NCBI GenBank assembly: GCA_002336735.1
Contig: DDER01000023.1
Span: forward strand, 22,021-48,059
Length of the DNA stretch: 26,039 bases
Source: Candidatus Saccharibacteria bacterium UBA1949
GTDB lineage: Bacteria > Patescibacteriota > Saccharimonadia > Saccharimonadales > Saccharimonadaceae
Direction: 5' to 3'
Every line of letters starts with the position of its first letter. Position 1 is the first letter of the stretch. Positions 1 through 6,748 of this stretch are shown here, piece by piece. The position numbers were made by a program, and so were the translations under genes. The notes beneath the pieces are model-generated. The model ran no database searches, was not told the DNA's origin, and saw nothing but the letters and a program-made list of their open reading frames with translations.

Positions 1-516
1 CTTCGGATCGAGGTTGCCGGTCGGCTCGTCTGCTATCAAAATCTTTGGCTGACGCACAACTGCACGCGCAATTGCGACGCGCTGTCGCTCACCACCAGAG
101 AGCTGATGCGGAAACTGTTTTTCCTTACCAGTCAACCCCACCAGCTCGATGACTTTCGGAACGGTGTTTTTGATCTCACGGTTTGTCATGCCGGCGATCT
201 CTAGTGCAAAGGCCACGTTTTCAAACACCGTGCGCTGCGGTAGCAATTTGAAATCCTGAAAAACGACACCAATCTTACGCCTCAGTAGCGGTATGTGCTT
301 ATCTTTGAGTGAGTCATAGTCGATACCGCCGACAACAATTTTGCCGCTAGTAGGCTTCTCTTCACGCGTCAGCAGCTTGAGCAGGGTTGATTTACCAGCA
401 CCACTCGTACCGACCAAGATCACAAATTCATTTGGCTCAACATGGAGACTCACTCGATTGAGTGCTGGTTTGGTCTCTTTGTTATATGCTTTGGTAACTC
501 TATCTAGCAAAATCAT
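1..516 (-). CDS. ftsE: Cell division ATP-binding protein FtsE (3' part missing)
   Basis: ATPase of the FtsEX complex, which at the division site couples ATP hydrolysis to activation of peptidoglycan hydrolases through FtsX. The 172 visible residues begin MILLDRVTKAY and contain a Walker A motif (GTSGAGKST, about residues 38-46), a Q-loop (VFQDFKLL), an ABC signature (LSGGERQR) and a Walker B run (ILIADEPTGNLD). The frame is open to the left edge, so only the C-terminal fifth or so (D-loop, H-loop) is outside. The FtsE-specific QDFKLL and the position after prfB support FtsE over a generic LolD-type ATPase; ftsX would be expected just beyond the edge, which I cannot see. The start at 516 has no Shine-Dalgarno sequence, and an extended -10 promoter lies 10 bases upstream, so the mRNA may be nearly leaderless. 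Confidence 0.93.
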   Translation of the reverse strand, partial: MILLDRVTKAYNKETKPALNRVSLHVEPNEFVILVGTSGAGKSTLLKLLTREEKPTSGKIVVGGIDYDSLKDKHIPLLRRKIGVVFQDFKLLPQRTVFENVAFALEIAGMTNREIKNTVPKVIELVGLTGKEKQFPHQLSGGERQRVAIARAVVRQPKILIADEPTGNLDPK

Positions 517-526
517 AAGCTATTTT

Positions 527-535
527 ATTATACCA
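527..535 (-). promoter_or_regulatory. Extended -10 promoter of ftsE
   Basis: On the minus strand this reads TGGTATAAT, an exact extended -10 element (TG-n-TATAAT). No good -35 hexamer is visible at 16-18 bases, as is usual for extended -10 promoters. The predicted start of transcription is near 520, leaving only about 4 bases before the ftsE ATG. Position and consensus are seen; activity is inferred. Confidence 0.6.
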
Positions 536-564
536 CGTTTCTGGTATGGCTGGTGAAGCGTTTA

Positions 565-1473
565 TTACCAGTTGCCGCTCGAACCGCCGCCGCTAAATCC
601 TCCGCCGCCGAAGCCGCCACCACCTCCGAGCCCGCCACTCGAACCGCCGAAACCACCGCCTGCCCACCATGATGGTGTCTCACCATGCGAGACGGATTTT
701 TTGTAGTTCTTTGATACCACAAAGTCCAGCCCAAAACCGATCAGTGTCACTATGACTGCTCCAATAACATACCATAGCGCAAATCCAAAGATCAGACACA
801 TTCCAAGACCGATTACACCACCGATCAGCCCCCCAGCCCACCAACTTTTACTCCGCGCAAGAACCGCCCCTACCCAAGGGACCGCCCAAAATCCGAGAAA
901 CAACCATTCCATCGTATTTGCACCCGCTTTCAGCTGATTGGTTGAGCTCGAAGCCTGTAGTGCCGCGCTTTCAGGTTTTTTCTCGATAGCGTTTTGGATT
1001 TCGGTCACGGCGGCGGTTATTCCTTCGAAATATTGATTCTCTCGAAACTTCGGGGTAATACTATTACGAATAATCCGACTTGCCCGCGCATCAGTGAGGT
1101 CGCCTTCAAGCCCTGAGCCTACTTCGATACGCAGCTTGCGCTCGTCCTTCACAATCAAAAGCAACGCTCCATTGTTTGTGGATTTCTCGCCTATACCCCA
1201 CGCACGCGCCACCAAGAGCGAATAATCCTCAAGAGCCGCTCCCTCTAGGTTTGGTATCATCAAAATACCTATCTGATAGGATTTGGCTTGACGTGATGTA
1301 TTGATCTGCGCGGCCAACTGATCGATCTGTTGCTGGCTCAATGTAGCGGTCTGGTCGATAATTGGCCGATCAAGCGAAGGCGCGTTCGGCACTGCGAGGC
1401 CACTCACTTGTGCAGCCATCATGAGAACAGCTGATAGTGATCCAGCTAACGCAATGCCAAATAGTCGTTTCAT
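565..1473 (-). CDS. TPM-domain (YgcG-like) membrane protein with glycine-rich tail
   Basis: A 302-residue envelope protein. Residues 1-27 form a signal peptide or anchor. A TPM domain (about 35-165) carries the family motifs RAWGIGEKSTNNGALLLI (90-107) and RIEVGSGLEGDLTDARASRI (115-134). Two or three hydrophobic segments follow (about 188-205 and 213-252), and the end is a Gly/Ser-rich tail (272-300) finishing in GNW. This layout is standard for YgcG/TPM proteins, named after plant TLP18.3, where a thylakoid member was reported to have phosphatase activity; the bacterial function is not settled. It starts 19 bases after lemA, and lemA-TPM pairs are common, so the two probably act together at the membrane. 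A weak AGGT ribosome site precedes the start. Confidence 0.85.
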   Translation of the reverse strand: MKRLFGIALAGSLSAVLMMAAQVSGLAVPNAPSLDRPIIDQTATLSQQQIDQLAAQINTSRQAKSYQIGILMIPNLEGAALEDYSLLVARAWGIGEKSTNNGALLLIVKDERKLRIEVGSGLEGDLTDARASRIIRNSITPKFRENQYFEGITAAVTEIQNAIEKKPESAALQASSSTNQLKAGANTMEWLFLGFWAVPWVGAVLARSKSWWAGGLIGGVIGLGMCLIFGFALWYVIGAVIVTLIGFGLDFVVSKNYKKSVSHGETPSWWAGGGFGGSSGGLGGGGGFGGGGFSGGGSSGNW

Positions 1474-1492
1474 GACAACCTAATAACCGATG

Positions 1493-2092
1493 TTAGTTGG
1501 TGCCAAAATCAACTGTTGGTGCCCTGCCCGTATCAGGATCGGCCTCAAAGTATGGTCGCTTATCAAAGCCGAAAAGTCCAGCCACAACATTAGTGGGAAA
1601 TGTCTGAACTTTGGTATTATAGCCGCGGGCAACCGAGTTGAAGTCATTGCGTGCGACAGTGATGCGGTTTTCGGTACCCTCGAGCTGGCTCTGCAAGTCG
1701 CGAAATGCTTCTGTAGCTCGCAAAGTCGGGTAATTCTCAGTAACAGCCAGTAATCGTCCCAGGGCTGTGCTAATCTCGCCTTGCGCTTGCTGATATTGTT
1801 GAATCTGCTCAGGGGTGGCATCGGCAGCGTCAATTTTGATACTTGTCGCTCTAGCGCGCGCTTCAGTCACCTGTGTCAGCGTACTCTGCTCAAAATCTGC
1901 CGCACCTTTAACGGTGTTAACGAGATTTGGGATCAAGTCTGCTCTTCGCTGATATTGTGATTGTAGATTACTCAGCGCATTATTGACGTTTTCGCGGCTC
2001 CCTACCAATCCGTTATAGCTCAAGCCAAGCAGTAGTGCACTAATGGCTAGTACGCCGACTGCAATTGCAGGTATTGTCCATTTTTGATTCAT
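1493..2092 (-). CDS. lemA: LemA family membrane protein
   Basis: A 199-residue protein with one N-terminal transmembrane segment (about 7-25) and a long helical body. The family's most conserved stretch is present: NALSNLQSQYQRRADLIPNL (38-57), followed by LLAVTENYPTLRA and the LQSQLEGTENRITVARNDFN region near residues 135-155. LemA proteins are small membrane-anchored helical-bundle proteins of unknown biochemistry, often encoded beside htpX or TPM proteins. Here TPM is immediately downstream, while the M48 peptidase gene lies upstream on the far side of prfB. The start at 2092 is fixed by a strong GAGGAGGAA Shine-Dalgarno sequence, unlike the leaderless-looking neighbours. Confidence 0.9.
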   Translation of the reverse strand: MNQKWTIPAIAVGVLAISALLLGLSYNGLVGSRENVNNALSNLQSQYQRRADLIPNLVNTVKGAADFEQSTLTQVTEARARATSIKIDAADATPEQIQQYQQAQGEISTALGRLLAVTENYPTLRATEAFRDLQSQLEGTENRITVARNDFNSVARGYNTKVQTFPTNVVAGLFGFDKRPYFEADPDTGRAPTVDFGTN

Positions 2093-2117
2093 AGTTCCTC
2101 CTCATTTATATAGACTT

Positions 2118-2126
2118 ATTGTAGCA
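2118..2126 (-). promoter_or_regulatory. Extended -10 promoter of lemA-TPM
   Basis: The minus strand reads TGCTACAAT, an extended -10 with one mismatch in the hexamer. No convincing -35 is visible. Transcription would start near 2111, giving a leader of about 19 bases that contains the GAGGAGGAA ribosome site. It lies in the gap after the prfB stop, which suggests that lemA-TPM is expressed as a separate unit. Confidence 0.5.
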
Positions 2127-2164
2127 TCCTATCGCTTTGCAAGCTATGGCGGGATGAGCAGGCA

Positions 2165-3253
2165 TTAGTCATGACTACTTGCTTGCTCAAGATACGCTTC
2201 GATGAAACCGTTGATTTTGCCATCTAGCACACCGCTCGCATCACGATCTTCATATTTGGTACGCGTATCTTTGACGAGAGTATAAGGATGGAGGACATAG
2301 TTGCGAATTTGGTTGCCCCACGCTGCTTCTTTGGTGGGGCCCTTAAGTTCAGTAATATTGTCTTGGTGCTGTTCAAGCCGTAACTGAGCGAGTTTTGAGC
2401 GTAGGATTTTCATAGCTGTCTCGCGATTCTGGAGCTGCGAACGTTCGTTTTGGATCGCTACCACAATACCGGTAGGCACATGCGTGACTCGCACGGCACT
2501 ATCAGTCGTGTTGACACTCTGGCCACCGTGACCACCCGCTCGATACACATCGATTTTGAGATCTTTTTCATCAATTGCGACCTCTGACGGTGCGTCAATT
2601 TGCGGCATCACTTCAACCAGTGCAAAACTCGTCTGACGTAAATTATCGGCATTAAATGGACTCAACCGCACCAATCGATGGACGCCATGCTCAGAGCGTA
2701 ATTTGCCGTACGCGAACACGCCCACCAGGCTGTATGTCGCACTCTTGATACCCGCTTCTTCACCTGCCGACCGTTCGATGAGCTCAGTGCCCATATCGGA
2801 TTTTTCTGCCCAGCGCAGGTACATCCGCTCGAGCATTTCTGCCCAATCTTGCGCGTCCGTACCGCCCGCCCCTGCGCTGATCTTGATGATCGCCCCATGG
2901 TCATCGTAGGCACCCGAAAAAAGCAGATCTTTTCGTAGTGTTTGGTATTGATCCTCGAGTGTGGTGACTTGTGCCTGTAATTCTTCGTGAAGTGATTCAT
3001 CACCTGTCTCTACCAGTTCGCAAAGATCAGTCAGTTGCAAGCGCATCATCACCCATGCGTCTGTCGCAGCTCTCAAGGCTGCCGCTTGCCGTGCCAAGAC
3101 CTGCGCTTTGTCGGGATTGGACCACACTTCACTATCAGACAGCTGAAGATCAATCGCTGCGATTTCTTGTAGTTTGGCGTCGACATGCAGCTGACTATAC
3201 GCCGCTTGTACCGCGTCCTTTAGTTCCATGACTCGTTTCTTGAGTGGTTGCAT
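2165..3253 (-). CDS. prfB: Peptide chain release factor 2
   Basis: A class I release factor that decodes UAA and UGA and triggers peptidyl-tRNA hydrolysis on the ribosome. The 362-residue product has the RF2 stop-codon recognition tripeptide SPF (198-200, in HRLVRLSPFNADN) and the catalytic GGQ (243-245, in RAGGHGGQSVN). Full length compares with 365 in E. coli. The reading frame is continuous where many bacteria have the programmed +1 frameshift (the segment around QLHVDAK, residues 21-27), so that autoregulation is absent here. RF2 together with TGA-terminated genes means UGA is a stop codon in this organism. No Shine-Dalgarno precedes the start at 3253, and a promoter sits 9 bases upstream. 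Confidence 0.97.
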   Translation of the reverse strand: MQPLKKRVMELKDAVQAAYSQLHVDAKLQEIAAIDLQLSDSEVWSNPDKAQVLARQAAALRAATDAWVMMRLQLTDLCELVETGDESLHEELQAQVTTLEDQYQTLRKDLLFSGAYDDHGAIIKISAGAGGTDAQDWAEMLERMYLRWAEKSDMGTELIERSAGEEAGIKSATYSLVGVFAYGKLRSEHGVHRLVRLSPFNADNLRQTSFALVEVMPQIDAPSEVAIDEKDLKIDVYRAGGHGGQSVNTTDSAVRVTHVPTGIVVAIQNERSQLQNRETAMKILRSKLAQLRLEQHQDNITELKGPTKEAAWGNQIRNYVLHPYTLVKDTRTKYEDRDASGVLDGKINGFIEAYLEQASSHD

Positions 3254-3262
3254 GTCTATTAC

Positions 3263-3271
3263 AGTATACCA
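3263..3271 (-). promoter_or_regulatory. Extended -10 promoter of prfB
   Basis: The minus strand reads TGGTATACT. The hexamer differs from consensus at one base and the TG extension is intact. Predicted transcription start is near 3256, about 3 bases before the ATG, so the prfB message would be almost leaderless. The -35 region has no good match. Confidence 0.55.
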
Positions 3272-3303
3272 CCCCCTGCTCGGTGGCCGTTTGTCAGCAT
3301 CTT

Positions 3304-4155
3304 TTATTGAGCGAGGTGGCGATATTTGTCGAGATGGCTGAGTCGACGCACCAGAAATGGATGCGAGCTAAATGTCTGCGCAAGTCGGTTCATTGGACGT
3401 TCTGCGGTATATTGTAGCCATTCACGTGCGGTTTGGTTCATATACTGGGCAGCATCGGGTCCGACGTGCACTTTGATAAGCGCATTTTTGACAAGTTCGA
3501 GATCTCGCATATAGGCGAGCGCCAGTCGGTCACACGCCCATTCGGCTCGACGATACCAAAAGCCACAAATCCATCGGACAATTTGACCTACTATTGGCAC
3601 TGCTGAAAACGGCATGAGATAGAGCATGATATTCGTATGCCAATATTTGATATGGCCCATCTCATGTACGACAACCACTTTGAGTTCTTCCTGAGTAAGA
3701 TACCGGACGCTACCTGAGTGCAGGACGATTGTATATGGTCGAGCAAATCCAAAGGCATACGCATTGATATATGGATCTTGGGTAATCATGATTTCGACTC
3801 GTGGCAGCTTCAGGTCAGCCGCCACTTCATTGGCCCAATCTCGCAGCCACGCATAGCTGCTGTATTCGATCTGGAGACAGTTACCCAGCACCATTTGCCG
3901 CTGCATACGCAAAAGAAACATGCCAACGAGCAGCACCACACCAGCAACTGCTATACCACCTATGAAAGCACCGAAGACAGCAAGCGCTAGAGCACCAGCA
4001 GTCTGTGCGCCTGATACCGCTCCTACGAGGAAATACATCGACGATAGCAATAACAGCACGACAAATGTCACTATCAGAACAATCGTATCGCTCACTCGCC
4101 GCGCTCGTATGACTGCCGGATGAACACCTTGTCTTGCTTGAGGTTGATTATTCAT
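3304..4155 (-). CDS. M48 family membrane zinc metalloprotease (HtpX-like)
   Basis: Membrane protease of the HtpX/M48 type, expected to degrade damaged or misassembled membrane proteins from the cytoplasmic side. Two transmembrane segments occur at about 23-46 and 55-83. The zinc site is HEMGH (164-168), with Glu205 in RRAEWACDR as the probable third ligand and a hydrophobic stretch between them (176-195). The length of 283 residues fits the family. The start codon overlaps the murD stop in an ATGA arrangement (4152-4155), so the two are translationally coupled. It could be called htpX, but the M48 family is broad and the surrounding sequence is not typical enough for me to be sure of orthology. 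Confidence 0.88.
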   Translation of the reverse strand: MNNQPQARQGVHPAVIRARRVSDTIVLIVTFVVLLLLSSMYFLVGAVSGAQTAGALALAVFGAFIGGIAVAGVVLLVGMFLLRMQRQMVLGNCLQIEYSSYAWLRDWANEVAADLKLPRVEIMITQDPYINAYAFGFARPYTIVLHSGSVRYLTQEELKVVVVHEMGHIKYWHTNIMLYLMPFSAVPIVGQIVRWICGFWYRRAEWACDRLALAYMRDLELVKNALIKVHVGPDAAQYMNQTAREWLQYTAERPMNRLAQTFSSHPFLVRRLSHLDKYRHLAQ

Positions 4156-5432
4156 GACTTTAGCTCCTTTACTGAATTAACAAATTGATCACCTCGATCA
4201 CTGTATGATGCATATTGATCAAAACTAGCACTAGCCGGACTCAACAGGACGACAGATCCAGGAATAGCAATTTCTCGTGCTTTTGCAACCACGTCTCGCA
4301 TACCACCTTCGATTCTCTCGCACCTGACACCGAAACGCCTGCAAAGATCTGCAATACGTGCACCAGTCACACCAACAGAGATAACAGTAGTGCCTGTGCG
4401 CGCGCATAGCTCAATGATATCTTCATAGTTACCACCTTTGTCAGAGCCACCTAGAATAATTACCTTTGGTTCAGAAAAAGCCCGTATCGCTGCAATTGCC
4501 GAACCAGGTGTCGTCGCAATACTGTCATCATAGTACTGCACCCCATCGATCGTACCAATTAATTTCAACCGGTGAGGGAGGCCACCAAAGAGCCTAAGGC
4601 CGTTTTCAATTGCAAATGCGTCGTTTGTATAGCACCATGCTGCGCTAATAGCGGCACAGGCGTTTTCACTATTATGCTGACCACGCAATTGAAGAACTGA
4701 TATAGGGCAAATGCGCACCCTGCCTTTGCAGAAATACCCATCTTTGACATAGACCTGTTCGTCCTGCGATACCCCATAGCGATACGTACTACCGGGGGCA
4801 GCACTCGCTACCCAGGCTGCATACTCATTGGTAGGATGATAAAGACAAATATCACGATCAGTCTGAAAAACAACAATATTACGCTTGGCGCCGATATACT
4901 CTGTCATATCATTGTGAATATCCATATGATCAGCCTCGATCATCAGTACTACGGCCACATGAGGGCTGCGTTCGATGTCTAGCAGTTGGAAACTACTCAT
5001 CTCGAACACCACAATATCAGACTTGGTAATGCGAGATAAAACATCAAGTGGCGGCACGCCAATATTACCCACCACATGCACAGTCCGCCCCGCAGCACTC
5101 AGGATCGATGCAATCAGGGCTACCGTCGTACCCTTGCCCTTGGTGCCCGTGACACCGATAATTGGCGCTGGGCAATGTTCGAAAAATTCATTAGTCGCTG
5201 ACCATATCTTGCCGTCAGTCGAGATATCATTTGGCAATATCGAACCACCACGAACCACGAGATCATACCCGTACAAATTAGCTAAAGCATTTTCATCGGT
5301 CAACACCCTAACACCTGGTGGTATTGGCTTATTAGCACGCTCCACGATCGTCAATTCATGATTACCCTGGAGGGCATAATATGCATAGTTCGAGGCACCC
5401 TCAGCGCCAAAACCGGCGATCGCAATTTTCAT
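4152..5432 (-). CDS. murD: UDP-N-acetylmuramoylalanine-D-glutamate ligase (MurD)
   Basis: A cytoplasmic Mur ligase adding D-glutamate to UDP-MurNAc-L-Ala in peptidoglycan synthesis. Visible motifs in order: a Rossmann-like start IAGFGAEG (4-11), the ATP-binding GTKGKGTT (96-103), NIGVP, EMSSFQL, a D-H-M-D-I-H metal-site segment, GQHNSENACAA, GLPHRLKLIG, DDSIATTPGSA, LGGSDKGGNYE and the C-terminal SPASASFDQYASYSDRGDQF. LGGSDKGG and SPASASFDQ are MurD hallmarks that separate it from MurC, MurE and MurF. At 426 residues it is slightly shorter than E. coli MurD (438), mostly in the first domain. No other mur gene is nearby. It ends in TGA and overlaps the M48 gene by 4 bases. No clear Shine-Dalgarno is seen before the start. 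Confidence 0.93.
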   Translation of the reverse strand: MKIAIAGFGAEGASNYAYYALQGNHELTIVERANKPIPPGVRVLTDENALANLYGYDLVVRGGSILPNDISTDGKIWSATNEFFEHCPAPIIGVTGTKGKGTTVALIASILSAAGRTVHVVGNIGVPPLDVLSRITKSDIVVFEMSSFQLLDIERSPHVAVVLMIEADHMDIHNDMTEYIGAKRNIVVFQTDRDICLYHPTNEYAAWVASAAPGSTYRYGVSQDEQVYVKDGYFCKGRVRICPISVLQLRGQHNSENACAAISAAWCYTNDAFAIENGLRLFGGLPHRLKLIGTIDGVQYYDDSIATTPGSAIAAIRAFSEPKVIILGGSDKGGNYEDIIELCARTGTTVISVGVTGARIADLCRRFGVRCERIEGGMRDVVAKAREIAIPGSVVLLSPASASFDQYASYSDRGDQFVNSVKELKS

Positions 5433-5458
5433 ATACTTATCTTATCATCACTCAGTGC

Positions 5459-6745
5459 TTATACCGCATCAAATATCCCAGCAAGCTTGTCATGCAGCTC
5501 AATAATCTCTGATTTCTCACCACTACTCACTCCTGCGATCACCCAGGTATTATGTGCAATAAATTCCCTCGCCGTCGCAAACATTCGTTCCAGCGTAATA
5601 CCACGGATCGCATCCGGTACTTTTTCATAATCTTTGACAATTCCGTCACCAAAATACCGATGTGAATAAAAGCTACTAATCTGCGAGACTGTTTGTGCGC
5701 CCATTTGATGACGCCCAAGCGCATATGATTTGGCGGCGCTGAGTTCCTCAGCGGTGATCTCGCCTTGCATCACACGAGTAACCTCGCGTGCAATAATATC
5801 AAATAACTGACCAGCCGTATCCAAGTTGACTTGGCCACTAAAATCCCAGCTACTATCATGTACCCCTGCCGATGTCTCAGAAAATATACCGTACGCCAGC
5901 CCCTTCTTACGTGCCGCTCCGTATATCCGAGAATGCATCGTACCGGTCAGTATTTGGTCAAGACACTCCATAGCTTCAGCTTCATCATCTGTCAGCTCTC
6001 GCGGTATAATCATCGACCAGCCAAAGGTAAGATTTGAGGCTTCCTTGCGGCGAATTAAGATCGGGTTTGCACTCGTGAGGTCATCTCGTGGCACCGCAAA
6101 GCGCTCACCGCGAGGCAACTCCCATCCCTCGAGCATCCGTTGTATCTGTGCCTTGCGCCCCTCAAGCTTGCCAGCGATCACAAAACGCAAATTGTCACTT
6201 GTATGCGTTCGCTTGTGATGCTCGCGAATATCATGCAATGACACGTGCGGAATCGTCTGAAGTCGTTGCCAAAACGTATAGATATCCTCACCAAGCAGTT
6301 GTTGAACCTTTGGCCACAGCACACGATTATGGTTGTTGAGGTAGCCCGTTAGCTCGCTCTTCACGTTGCCTTTCTCGGCTGCCAACTCAACCGCATTAAA
6401 CTTTGGCTGACAAATGGCAACTTGTTGCAAATCCAATATACGATCCCACTCAAAATCAGCACAGTCCGCCACATATACCATCGAGAGATCGCTCGTATAG
6501 GCATTGTGATAAGCGCCGTTTTTGGTAAATTCAGCCTCATATGCATGTTCTGATTTGTAGCGCACATTTGCACCAAATGCCATATGTTCCATGATATGAG
6601 CCGTCTCGTAGATATGCTTATTTTTCACATAGCGATTACCAGCGCGAAACTGAAACTGAAAACTCATCACAGATGCGCCTGGTATATCGATTAACAGACC
6701 GCGTGCACCATTTCGTAAACGTATCTCTGTGGTGGTGTGTCGCAT
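5459..6745 (-). CDS. M16 family zinc peptidase
   Basis: A single-chain, two-repeat M16 peptidase of 428 residues. The inverted zinc motif HIMEH is at 50-54 (ligands His50 and His54, catalytic Glu53), and Glu131 in AAEKGNVKSEL is the likely third ligand at the expected 76-residue spacing, with the conserved Glu124 seven residues before it. The second half carries the typical GGTM-like segment as ILTGTMHSRIYGAARKKGLAYG. There is no signal peptide, so it probably acts in the cytoplasm; processing or oligopeptide degradation are the family's usual roles, and the substrate is unknown. It starts 3 bases after the secA stop and is followed by murD 26 bases later. Many bacteria encode M16 proteins in pairs; only one copy is seen here. 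Confidence 0.88.
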   Translation of the reverse strand: MRHTTTEIRLRNGARGLLIDIPGASVMSFQFQFRAGNRYVKNKHIYETAHIMEHMAFGANVRYKSEHAYEAEFTKNGAYHNAYTSDLSMVYVADCADFEWDRILDLQQVAICQPKFNAVELAAEKGNVKSELTGYLNNHNRVLWPKVQQLLGEDIYTFWQRLQTIPHVSLHDIREHHKRTHTSDNLRFVIAGKLEGRKAQIQRMLEGWELPRGERFAVPRDDLTSANPILIRRKEASNLTFGWSMIIPRELTDDEAEAMECLDQILTGTMHSRIYGAARKKGLAYGIFSETSAGVHDSSWDFSGQVNLDTAGQLFDIIAREVTRVMQGEITAEELSAAKSYALGRHQMGAQTVSQISSFYSHRYFGDGIVKDYEKVPDAIRGITLERMFATAREFIAHNTWVIAGVSSGEKSEIIELHDKLAGIFDAV

Positions 6746-6748
6746 AAA

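Noticed and set aside
2165..3253. Programmed +1 frameshift in prfB
   Set aside because: The reading frame is continuous through the region where the frameshift site normally lies (about residues 20-27), with no in-frame TGA.
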